64,000 nucleotides of DNA from NCBI RefSeq assembly GCF_963678635.1, contig NC_087067.1:12071716-12135715 (forward strand), given 5' to 3'. The position numbers and the translations under genes were made by a program. Below the pieces are notes generated by a model. It was not told where the DNA came from. It ran no database searches and was given only the letters and a program-made list of their open reading frames with translations. Below are positions 30,430 through 41,300 of the stretch, piece after piece. The stretch comes from Symsagittifera roscoffensis (Eukaryota; Xenacoelomorpha; Acoela; Convolutidae). Each line of letters opens with the position of its first letter. Positions within the stretch are counted from its first letter, which is position 1.

Positions 30430-31160
30430 AAAACCAGGTTTCCACGATTTACAATACGGATTTTGAAAAAGACGATCAGAGGATCATACAACTTCTGTTC
30501 TTTTTAGACCAAGTGTACCAATCTTTTAATAATGGAAGCAAAATTGACATCGTATACACTGACTACAAAAGAGCATTTGATGATGTTGATCACGGCATGT
30601 TAATGTCGAAATTGCTTTAGTTGGGTATCAGATGACGGTTTTTTAACTAATGAAACAATATCTAACCAACAGGTAACAAAGAGTTAGAATTTCTGGCAAA
30701 TAATCAAAACCTATTCTGGTAACAAGTGGAGTGCCCTAAAGGTCAATTCTAGCAAATCTGCTACTTGTTAAAAAATAAACAATTATCCAGAGGTATGTTA
30801 AATCACTTTCCCACTGATGTGCGCAGATGACCCAATCTTATTTGTATCGACACGAAAAGTCTTAGCATTCAAATCGATCTCTCATGATTAAAGAATTGAA
30901 GCGACGAATATGAACTAACTCAGAACTTCAATAAATGCACATTTCTATGACAGATTCGAGAAATATTTTATACTCATGGTAGAAAAATTGAAAAAAAGAC
31001 TCAAAAAAACGTAGTTATTCGAATATCAGCTGATCTGAAGTGGAATACACTTATCAAGGCTGCAGTGAAAAAGCTTTAAAGGTACTCATTGTGTTGAAAA
31101 GAAGCTCACGAAGACTAGAATCAAGAACTAAACTAAATCTTTACAAGTAATTGTCGAAGA
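30430..31160 (+). pseudogene. Degenerate non-LTR retrotransposon, reverse transcriptase core
   Basis: RT motifs occur in order despite stops and frameshifts: QYGF-KRRSEDHTTSV (30450-30505), DIVYTDYKRAFDDVDHGML (30549-30605), SGVP-RSIL (30726-30755), MCADDPILFVST at the YADD catalytic box (30818-30853), WSDEYELTQNFNKC (about 30900-30940) and ISADLKWN (31024-31047). It belongs to the LINE group with the KAFD.VDH signature and differs from the 28.5-kb relic. Non-functional. Confidence 0.8.
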
Positions 31161-31480
31161 AATTTTTGCTAAAAATAAATTTCAAACGTTTTAGCAACTA
31201 TGTGCATTGTCAGGATTTTTACAAAAAAATAATCTATATGACGATAAAACATCAATTTACAAATGTTATTTACAATAATTCGCAAACAATTTGGTTGTAA
31301 ACCATCATGTTAAAAAATTAGCTAATCACAGTTGACCTCTAAATTACTATTAAGATTAAAATACTTTTAGCCTCTAAAATTAATTAAACATTTTTTTTAT
31401 TAATTTGTCTGGAAGTTTCTGAGTCATAATTTTGATTTAGACATGTACGTTTTAAGAAAAAAACCAAAACTATTTTGGGA

Positions 31481-31785
31481 CTAAATTTTCAGTGTTAACT
31501 CCCTGCTCCTAAACTCATCGCGCGTGTTCAAGCCCGGTTTCTCTTTCCTGATATGTATTACCTCTAGTGTTAACAATTTTGCTTGGTTGTTTGACCTATC
31601 TATAATTTCCCAACTGAGATCTGCGCTATTTCCCTCAAGTTGGCATTGCTGAAGGTGAAGGCCTACCGGTGAGTCTGTTTTCTTATGTTCCTCAATTCTA
31701 GTGGTCAAACTCGAACAGTTTGTCCGACATAGGTGGAAGTGCAACCACTACATGACAGTTTATAAACCACTCTTGACTTGAGGTC
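31481..31785 (-). pseudogene. GIY-YIG endonuclease fragment, Penelope-like retroelement
   Basis: On the minus strand, VVYKLSCSGCTSTYVGQTVR (31768-31709) is followed, after a one-frame slip with a stop, by LTTRIEEHKKTDSPVGLHLQ and WEIIDRSNNQAKLLTLEVIH, then LNTRDEFRSRELTL (to 31485). The YKL/YVGQT...R...R.EEH pattern is the GIY-YIG nuclease domain found at the C-terminus of Penelope-like elements. No reverse transcriptase upstream on this strand was found, so it is a 5'-truncated piece sitting between two plus-strand LINE relics. Confidence 0.75.
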
Positions 31786-32139
31786 ATTAGAAAATGCTGA
31801 CTCAAATTCTACCCATATCTCTATAATTACGACTTCGAGATCTTCTAACTCCATCTAAATGAATGAGCGGAAACTATGAGTTTGAGTGGAAGAAATTGTA
31901 AAAGTGACGCAACCAACTTGTGAATTAAGATCCGATGAAGAACTTCTTTTTCCCAATAAGTGCACTAGTAAACAGAATTCCGAAGAGTCTGAAATTCAAT
32001 GATAGAATCAGACTGAAGAATAGAATACTACATTAACTATGGCGACATTTTGAATCAAACTATAATGAACAAATCTCAAGTACATGGCAAATATTAGTAG
32101 TAAAAATTGAATATACAAGGGGAGAGATCCATTGCCATG

Positions 32140-32370
32140 TGGGGCTAAATACATGATACATACATGCATACATAGAAGTGACATTCCATATGTGCTCCAT
32201 TTCTCAGAAACCCTCATGTTCGCAGATGAGCTGATAAACTCAACGTTAGCAAAAATCCTTGGAGGTACAAGATGACCTAAACGAAATTGAAAAGTGGTAT
32301 CTCTAAAATCAAGATTGAGTTGGTTTTCGAAAAGTAAAAATTGCTTTCAGAGGTAGTAATACGAAGTTTT
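32140..32370 (+). pseudogene. Degenerate LINE reverse transcriptase fragment
   Basis: One frame reads DIPYVLHFSETLMFADELIN (32171-32230), equivalent to IND...FADD around the RT catalytic box with the second Asp changed to Glu. After a frameshift, LEVQDDLNEIEKWYL (32260-32304) and KIAF follow, the usual post-catalytic helix. It may be the continuation of a different LINE than 30430-31160, because the YADD region recurs. Confidence 0.7.
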
Positions 32371-34720
32371 TTAATTCTTGGATTTGTAATTGAGATTTTT
32401 GGGAATGACCTTCTTATTTTATTTGATAAGAAATCTTACTTGGAATCATGAAAGTATAGAAAGTTTTTTTGATCTCAGATGAAATGTGCTCAAAAATTTC
32501 GAGTTCGGTCTCTTTCATTTGTTCGTCCGGCTTGTGTTGCTTTCCTATGATTATTCTATATCACGAAATGACCAAATATAGCCGGAATTTTTTTAAACGA
32601 GCGAATTGCTGGAGTACTTGCCTTACACTAGGTTCATATTGGAACGAGTTTCGTTCACTTAACGTAATTGCTTTACCTGAATCCTCCAGCTGAATGATAT
32701 TTTGTTACTATCTAGTCGGAACTTTGATCAAGAAACTGAATGTTTTCCATTAAGAAAACTACATCACGAGCAAGAAGCATAGAATGTTGTAGGTGCCGGA
32801 AGGTTGAATGGAAAAAGCAGGAGTAGAATTTGGTCTTAGAACAATTAGACTTGTAAGTCGACTAGTACTAGATATATACTATTGAACAAAATTTAGCTCA
32901 GGTTTTTTCTCTAAAATGTCTGTTTTGAAGTATGATTTTAGACAACTTCCAATGAGAAGTCAAACAAAAAATTTACATAGACCGAGAGCAGTTGGTTTCA
33001 AAATGCGTGAAGTTAAAAGAAACACAGTTATTTAAAAAAATTGTCACACGAACAATTCAATTATATCGCTCAGAATGTTTTACATAGCATGAACTATATT
33101 TTTTCTCCGCGTTTTCTGGAAAGAGTTCACTCCGAAGCAAAACAGTGCAGATGGTGAAAACTGGTATTTTCAGACCCGGATAAATTGGTGAGTTTTTGAA
33201 ATCGAATTTTAATAATTTCATAGAGAGCAGCTGCAGCTCTGATCATTTGCTCTTGGTCTATGTAAAAATTTTTGTTTGAATTCTCAGTCAAAATTGTCCA
33301 AAATCATCCTTGAAGGCAGTCATTTTAGGGAGAAAAACCTGAATTCGCGCTTAATTTTGTCCACTAATGTACCATTCGAGAAAAAAATGGCCTCAGGAAT
33401 CAAATATTGAAGAAAATAAGGAAAGAACGAACGCCTGCAGATCTTTTGTGATTGCAACGGGTGCAGAAACAAGGACATTGTCTGAAGAAGTCGGGACGAA
33501 GAATCTCAAGCAGCATTGCTGTAAATTACCTGCAACAACAATGCTGTAAATCCCCTGCAACAACAACACGAACATTGCCTAGAGCAGATTTCATTCCAAG
33601 TTTCGTCTGATTGTAAAAGTTTGTTCTCTGCTCAACAATGTTTTAAAAGACACTCCTGGTCAGAGGCTGAAAATTCTTTAAAACTATTTCTAAAAATTTG
33701 AAGGCTATGAAAACTTTGAGAATCGAGATCTTGACCGTGTCTTCTTCCTCGTTTACCGGAACAATGATCGCAATGATCGTTTTCATTCCTTGCGTATCTG
33801 TAATACCGTCTAAAAGTCAATAAAGAAGGCTTTTTAATTGTGAAGCAGCTCGTTTTCATCCTCTTTGATTTGTTCGAACAAATCTTCTTTGGTTTGTTCA
33901 GCTGGTATATTTTCGACTCAGCTGAATGTGTTCCACTTGAAATAGCTCATTGCGTTCTGGACTCATCAATGGAGTGTTAAATTGTAACGATTCTTGCAAT
34001 ACAGGTTGCGATATCTGCTCGTGTTCTCGGAATAATTAATGATCAAACCAATCTGAAGAGTTTTTTTATTTGTAAGCTCCTAGGTGAACTTCTCTCTTGT
34101 TTTTATTATCATCTGCTATGCTGGTATTTTAAATTTATTTGTTTATTTGACTGGATTTGTTGACAATTGAATAGTTTTATCTTCTAAAATTGAGAATTTT
34201 TGGCCTAATTGTTCTTTCGAAACATATTTTATTTGATTATTGTGCTTAATTGGATAAAGCAGCCAATACAAGATGGTCATTACATAGTGCTGCGATAAAA
34301 ATATTTGGGTCCTTTTTTATTATAGCCCTGGCCTTCACTGTATGATGAAGGAACGATGTTTCAACTTCGATTACTTGGATACTTTCTGGCCTCCTGATAG
34401 CCTCCTCCCGTATTAAAATTGAGCTTCAGCTATTGGCTACAAGCCCATTTTTCTCACCGTCGCATGGAATTGTATGAACGACTGTTACTTTGATTTTTGA
34501 GGAAACTACAAAGAAAGTCTTCGCCAAACATATTTGTGCTCGTGCTTTTGAGCTATTTAAACCCCTTGGAAGCATATTCTAAAATATTCTTTATAGGTTT
34601 CAACATTCTTTACTGGAATCATGTCAACCATTTTAAAGTGTCAATTAAAGAAATAAAAAAACCTATTTTGGTCGCAAATTTTTCGGTTTGTTTTTTTTTT
34701 CAGGAAAAATCTTAGTTGTG
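32371..34720. other. Unresolved sequence with coding-like scraps
   Basis: 33410-33850 has a GC and codon texture closer to decayed coding DNA (for example FCDCNGCRNKDIV and CLEQISFQVSSDCKSLF in one frame) but with stops and no identifiable family. A local AACAATGCTGTAAATCCCCTGCAACAA repeat (two units around 33515-33560, given here as a joined pattern) lies inside. The rest is AT-rich and featureless. Confidence 0.3.
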
Positions 34721-34729
34721 TATGCTCAA

Positions 34730-35958
34730 CAGGGTTGGGAAAAAAACGTTTTTCATTGAAAAAATCAATTAAACAGCGTTTTTTTAAATAAAAAACATCT
34801 TTTTTTAACAGTTTGTTCAGTTCGCGGTAGAGAAATGCAAGTTTGCCACATTTTTCAGCCTCCATTTGGTTTCTTAACTTTCCATACGCCATTCCTGTCG
34901 TTGAGAAACATCTTTCCAATCCAGCTGAGTTAGGAACGCCAGAAACGAGAGCCAGTGCAACATCAACCAACGCTGTTTCGAAACCTAGCCTCTTTCCCAT
35001 GTTCCACCATGATAATGCTTTTACACTTTTGAAATCTTGAAAATAACTTTCATTGTACGGTTCTTCTCGCGTCATTTACTTAGTGACCTTTCCCATGGCA
35101 TTTTCTCCAATTGAGCGGATATAGGCGAGGGCTTTTTTCATGTCATCAGCGTCTAACTTTCTGCCCTCATACCGATGATCTAATAGATATGCGGCAAGAT
35201 AAACGGAAGTCAGATAATCATCTCTTCTTTTTGCTACAAAATGTTTCAGATAATCCGGTGCAGCATTGTAGAGATCGAGCCAACGTTCGAAGCAGTCTCC
35301 CAAAACAATTGATTCACTCTGAAGAATTTTCCAAGTTTTTGTTCAAGAAAGACCAGCTAATTTTTGCATTCTCTCCTCAGCTGAATTTCCTCGGTATATC
35401 GGTATACTTTCGCCGTGCTTTTTGTAATGTTTTGAACGCATAACGCAATGGATGTAAAATGCTTCTCATAATGAGCGATCAAGTCCTTTATGGAATTCCA
35501 TCTGGTCTCAACAGGCATTGGTGGCTTTGGAATGCCGAGTTTAGTCAGTTCCGCAAACGCTAAATGATTATTTCGCACAAATTTTGCTATATCTGTTACT
35601 TTGGAATATAAGCGCTATTAGTACGGTTCTATAACTTGGCTTACAAATCACTGATATTGTTACGAACCATTTGACCTGAATGAAGTTTCGGATTCTAATT
35701 GATTTTCCAATGATTCTTCCAAATAATGCCGCGACCGCCCAAAGGCGTCGGATTAAAGCAATTGGAGCAATTACGGAATGTAGAGCAGTTGGGAAGGGCA
35801 GGCGATTGCAATTGGGATAGGAAGGGATGGCGCAGGGGTTCGACTCCCTGCCTATGCTAGCTTTTTACGATGAAAGTTTTAAATTAAAAATTACTGTTTT
35901 TTATTTTCTGTATTAAAACGTTTTTTTTTTGCCTTGTTTTAAAACATTCCCAACTCTG
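34730..35958 (-). mobile_element. hAT DNA transposon relic with terminal repeats and target duplication
   Basis: Termini are CAGGGTTGGGAAAAAAACG at 34730 and ACATTCCCAACTCTG ending at 35958, an imperfect TIR pair. Flanks are ATGCTCAA (34722-34729) and ACGCTCAA (35959-35966), an 8-bp duplication with one change. At 1229 bp it is an internally deleted copy. The transposase remnants on the minus strand are listed separately. The interior at 35580-35950 also carries a T-arm-like hairpin (CAGGGGTTCGACTCCCTG, 35838-35855). Confidence 0.9.
34820..35578 (-). pseudogene. hAT transposase remnant (C-terminal half)
   Basis: Three collinear minus-strand pieces occur with frame breaks between them. 35578-35357 carries PMPVETRWNSIKDLIAHYEK, the TRWNS block of hAT transposases. 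35303-35076 carries YLTSVYLAAYLLDHRYEG, the LDHR/LDPR block. 35075-34820 carries LVSGVPNSAGLERCFSTTGM and YGKLRNQMEAEKCGKLAFLY, the hATC dimerisation domain. The N-terminal BED finger and first catalytic Asp region are missing, so this copy cannot make active transposase. Confidence 0.88.
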
Positions 35959-36655
35959 ACGCTCAATATTGATTTTAGCGGTTTGACCGTTGATTTTTTC
36001 AAGATTAATTTCATTCGTTTAAGTATTCGGTAATTGGATGGGAAACTGCGCTCTGTAATATCGAAAGTACTAGAAGTTTGAATGAAATTTAATTACTTGA
36101 AAAAATTGTAAAACTGAAATTGTAAAATTAAATAATTATTTCAAACATTTAAAAATATTGTATCAAAAGTAACTGAAACAACGGGTACTAAACTTTTTTC
36201 CAATGAATAACTATATCCACATGATCTCCATTTTTAAGATCTCAAATTTTAGTTAAATTGCACGTTTAGCAGCTGCAGTTTAACATCTGATCTAGAGCTA
36301 CTGAAGTGAAATTCGGTCTACGGCTTGAAAACAAAATTTTTGTCGGCTTTTTTGATTTCGTCTCGTTTTTTGCCGGCCTACTTGCGGGTGTTTCATTTCT
36401 TTAAGTTTTTGGTAGATTTTTCGAATATTTCTTCTTAATTTTCAAAAGGGTAAATATAGTTCCTAGTTTCCTGATTTTGATTCGCCAAAATATTCTGTTA
36501 GCAAAGAAAGTTGGGCATTAAATTTTCAGCTTTTTTTTTGGATAAAGGATGTGTGATTTTTTTGTTTCAAAGGTGCGTAAATTTAGTTTGAGCTACAATT
36601 AGTTTGGTGTGTTAGGTTAGCATTTTCTTTTGAAATCGATAAAAATGTTTGTATC
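35959..36655. other. Intergenic sequence, nothing recognisable
   Basis: Unique AT-rich sequence between the hAT relic and the family C element. Confidence 0.4.
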
Positions 36656-36660
36656 ATCAA

Positions 36661-37434
36661 CTTGTGTTATAGTGTGAACTGTCTTTTTTCCCAACCTAAG
36701 TAGCAAATACTGTTGCGACGCAAATATTCTTGCGATAAAATGTGTTCATTTTGAAAGTGTTCATTTCGATCAATAACCAGCTATTAATTACAACCAATGC
36801 TAAGGATATTAACACAGACTATTATTGTTCCGACTTTCGTAAGGAAAAGAGCGGTATATTTGTGCTCGGGTGGTTTTTTCTTCAGACAAATTAAAACATT
36901 TTTGACGGAAATTTATTTTTTGTATCTTTCAAAAAGTGTTGTTGTCCTGAGTTTAAATTTGGAATGATATTTTACCTGTGATCATTTGTCTAAAGAGCTG
37001 GGGGTTTAAAATTTTTAGCCATTTGGGACAATTAACGCGCGATATATTTCGCGCTATTAAACCTAAGCGGAGATTTAATCCGTCATAGAAATCGTTCCAA
37101 ATTGGTTGAAGGAAGCTTATTTGCCATAAGTGATATGTTACTAGGAGCTAAGTTTATCACTTTGTAATTAATATGGTGGGGGGATGATTTTCACAAAAAA
37201 TCTCTAATTAAAAAAAAAATCATTTTTATTTTATTACATTTAATTTTTTTATGATTTTACTGCTCCATAGACTGCTCTATAAATTGAGGCATGTTATTTG
37301 GTAAATTTTTTTCATATTGACTGGTACTGCTAATGCTTCATAATTGGCGTGCGTCACTAAAGAAGTTTTGATGACTCAAAATTTAACTCATTCACGGTCA
37401 TATTTTTGCTTGTGTATGCGAAGCCTCTGTGCTT
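36661..37434 (+). mobile_element. Family C element enclosing a family B copy
   Basis: The start keeps the right half of the family C terminal hairpin (CTTGTGTTATAGTGTGAACT), then GTTGCGACGCAAATATTCTTGC and GATCAATAACCAGCTATTAA. The end has TGTGTATGCGAAGCCTCTGTG. Family B occupies about 36825-37275 (TTGTTCCGACTTTCGTAAGG to CTCCATAGACTGCTC). The same order is seen at 46219-47054. Confidence 0.75.
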
Positions 37435-37439
37435 ACAAT

Positions 37440-38232
37440 GCCTACACTTTCAAGAAAATTAATTTAATTTTTTCACTTTTCGTTCGAGGCGCAATATTCT
37501 GATTTCAGGTATTCAAAGCAACCTGGGGGTCCTCGTCTCTAGCTATCTAAGTCTTCCATTCCTGCCTCACACAATTTCTTCTCGATTGTTTTTTTAAATT
37601 CTTTTGAGACGTAGTTGATTGTTTAATTATGCCGGATGTTTTTGGCAGGTGGTTTTATGCAGCTATTTATAGCTGACATGATGTTCTATGATGTTTGAGC
37701 ATAACTAGTCAGAAAAAGAAAGTTTCCTTCTGAATTTACTTTTTTGAGCTCAATTCATCGGAGTTAATTATGGTTTTGATTAATGAATCATGAGTAACTA
37801 ATACCAAAGAATTTATGATATTTTTACCGAAACATTTATCCATTAAATAGTTCATTTCACTGAGTAGACTCTTGTATATTTGAACTTTTTCTTTTACTGA
37901 AATAGCTGGTCTGGGTGGACATCATATTTATACTGTGAAATTAGGAAGTTTACTATAGAGTTTCTGAAAATCAACAACGGTTATTTTTTCAGATCCGTGT
38001 CGATATGATACATGCAGAGACAGAATTTTAAAATGTAGGTATCAATCTCGAAAGGCAATTATAGCGTGCTTTTAAATTTAAGTAACATCCGTTTTTTGGA
38101 TATTGAATGAAACAGTTTAATTACAGCATTGAGGAAGTTGATAGTCTCATCTCACTTTCTCATCCTTTTCTTCAAATCTTGTTGGAACCTACTTGGAAAC
38201 TGTGACTGAATTTTTACGTGAATATGTTTCAG
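37440..38232. other. Upstream flank of the SLC38-type gene
   Basis: No repeat or exon recognised. If transcription starts upstream of 38233, this region holds the promoter or the first intron; I see no clear TATA or initiator signature. Confidence 0.3.
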
Positions 38233-38342
38233 AGACGTGGAAGTGGATATCGAAAGTTATATACAAGTTATTCAGACATGCCTATTCCTGATGACGGAAA
38301 CAATATCGAGGCAGATCAGCTCTTAGTCCATAGATCAAATGG
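38233..38342 (+). CDS. SLC38A7: SLC38-type gene, exon 1 (N-terminal, start at 38278)
   Basis: It is preceded by an acceptor-like TATGTTTCAG and ends at donor TGG/GTAAGG. The frame is open across the whole exon (..YTSYSDMPIPDDGNNIEADQ), so the coding start could be Met at 38278 or in an undiscovered upstream exon. The acceptor suggests a non-coding or short coding exon before it. Confidence 0.7.
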
Positions 38343-41300
38343 GTAAGGTTTACAAGAACGTTTGTACCACGCTAGTATATTTACAAATTTTATTGAGTTT
38401 TCTTATCTACTTGAAAATATCCTCCTTTTAGATCTACTGTTTGCATGTATTTCTTTTGAGATAATTTTACTTATTACACTTATTACAAGGCACTTGCGAG
38501 AGAGAGTGTCTTGTAATCAGGAACAAGATTTTTTAAACCATTTTCCCCTTCCACCCCCCATCCGCGATTTTTTTTTCACTATGTCCGATTGCTATGAAAA
38601 TTGACATGCGGACTAATTAGGTCATGACAAACATTTTAGGTCTTCATACCCACTCGTTACACCATAAAATTGATGCTCGAGCGAGGTGAGGGAAAAGGAA
38701 AAAGAGCCCTTTTTTCACTAAATAATTCTTGCCAATCTTACTCGAATTTTTTTTACTAGCTTTATTATTGAACGACTTCCAAGCGCGTTGCCACTTGGCC
38801 TAGAGGTAACTTAGTCGCTTTTACACCCTAAGGTCCCGGCCTTAACCCGTTTTTTTTCGGCCTGCATGGAACTGAATTTTTCCGGTAAAAAATTGAATCG
38901 TCAGATTTTGGTCTGTCTGCTCAAATTTTGTCGGCTCAGTTGTCACATCACTTTTTTTTGCATTAGCAATTTTCATTATAGTTGCAAGTGTTGTGCATTG
39001 TGGTTTGGGGGGGGGGGGGCTGACTTTTTTACGAATTTTTTTTCCGCTCAACTGATGTCTGCTCAAAGGTTGTCGATTCTGTTTCCGCTTCGTAAGTTTT
39101 TTTCCATTGCTAATTGAATATTCAAATATTTTTCTTGGCGTGTTTGCCTAGAATGAACTTCAATCGATGAACTTCTATGCGAAAGTTTTGGTAGTCCTAG
39201 ATTTTTTTCAACCTTTTTCTTTTTTGGACTTTTTTTATTATGTTTGTGTTGTAGCGCAAGTTATGTGAAGCTCCTCTTCGCCTCTATGTAAAGTATACCC
39301 TTCAACCCTTCAAAGTTTCTGAGGAGTGAACAGTTTTAAAAGTTTTATTATTTTTCGTACAATTATTTCAAAATGCTAGTCAAAATTAACTTATTGAAGA
39401 ATTCAAAAGGGGAGAGATTGTTAACTAGTTCTCACTTTTATTAGCATCGGATCCCAAATATTTGCTTAATGGTCAGTTGCTACGCCATCAGGTCTAAAAA
39501 ATATTGCTACAATATAGAATACAGTTTAGATAAGAGCGACGAAGCAGATATGAAAATACGGTTTTTCAGAAAAAGGTGTAATATTATTTGGATTTTTGAG
39601 ATTCACTTGCCTGTCATAATTTATTTTGAACCTGTCAAATATTGAATTAAGTATTCCAAAACAAGTTTGTTTTTAGTGTCAAGTTTTAACTTGTGCTCAG
39701 TTTTAGTGCCAGTTTTCTTTCGTTTTTGCAAGGTATTGATCATTGCGTCACGTTTTTCCACATTAATATGGGTTGGTGACATCTTTCATTTCATTCATTT
39801 TGTTTTTAAAATGATTTTTCATTTTTATGAATTATTCGCATGTATCTTATAATTAATTGCTAATGACAGTGATTTTCCATTTGAATAAACAATTTTGCAA
39901 TCGGGTACAACACTTTTTCCCGTAAGTAACTTTGGTCCCAGGACTCAAGTCCTAGAGCCTGGACTCATTCATCCACTGGGCTCTTCTGTTGCAGATATTT
40001 TGAGCATCTTAGCCTTCAAATATAAGGCTGATTCGAAATATGTTTTTTTATTTTGGTTGAGTTTTTGCCAACTTGCCTTGTTTGCACAAGCGAAGCCTAC
40101 TGTATTATTAAGAAGGTTTTTTTCAACCTAACTCGCAAATACAAGTGCTCATTGGTGACACTTTTGGTATATTTCAATCTAATCATATTTAAGCCTATTC
40201 AAGCAGAGGAAATTTAAAAGCATGTGCTGCGTTTTTTTGGCTATTGTAAGGTCCTGTTGAAAACAACATGTATTATTAAAATGTATGGGATTTGATGTTT
40301 TTTGTCGTTTTTTATTGCGACGCTCTGGAAATTTATTGCTTTTTTTGCTGAAATTCAAATTTTTCACAAAAACACCTGAGCCGATTTTCAAAAAAAAAAT
40401 GATACCCATGGACAAACTGGTGGCTTTTTTGACGTACCTGCAAATTTTGGCAGTCTCTACGGCCATTGAAAGTTTCGAAGGGGGTTTTTGACTTATTTGA
40501 TTTTTTTCTCTTTCTCAGTTTTTATTGCACAAATCTGATATAAACGTTTCAATCAAAAGAAAAAATCATGGGGATGCTCCTTCTTAGGCGGCAATTCCTT
40601 GAATTTGGTAGAAAAAAGTTATGGTCTCAAACAAGCCCATTTTTTGACATTTTTGTTATTTTTTAAAACTTTGTTTTTTCTCAATAACTACCCTGCCAAA
40701 TCGGAAATTAAGGGTTGAAGCGAAATAGAAAACAATCATATGAATCTGACCTGTACAAGTGGCTATGCCCTGTGATTTGAAAAAATTATGGCCTTAATTT
40801 TTGGAATTTTTTTTAGAAAAAAACTAACCGCTGATTCTAGGGCTGTAACTTCAATCAAACTAACATAGTGCTTACATTTTCCGTGTTTACCTTTTTTCAC
40901 CCTGTTTTTTTTTTAAAAACCAACAAGGTTACTCCAAAAATCCTTTTTTAAAAAATTTTAACCGTTTTTTTTGTAGAAAATTACTTGCTAAATCTGAAAT
41001 TAAGGGCTCAATCTGAAAATCAGGTTGTGAAAGTTTCCCTGTATAAGATACTATTCCCATGTACATTATTGAAAAAAAGTTAATGGATTTAGGCAAAGTC
41101 AATTCATACAATAATTTATCGTTTCAGCCAAATCTGATAAAGAATTCAGTTCAAAGAGCGAGTAGTAGTTTTTCCTCTAAATAAGCAGCTAATCCTCTAC
41201 TTTATAGGGAAATCACTAGGGCTTTGCGTAAAGTGCATGTTTTTAAACTTTGAAAATTACTTATTTCGGTATCAGTACAATCAAAGGTTAAAATATTAAA

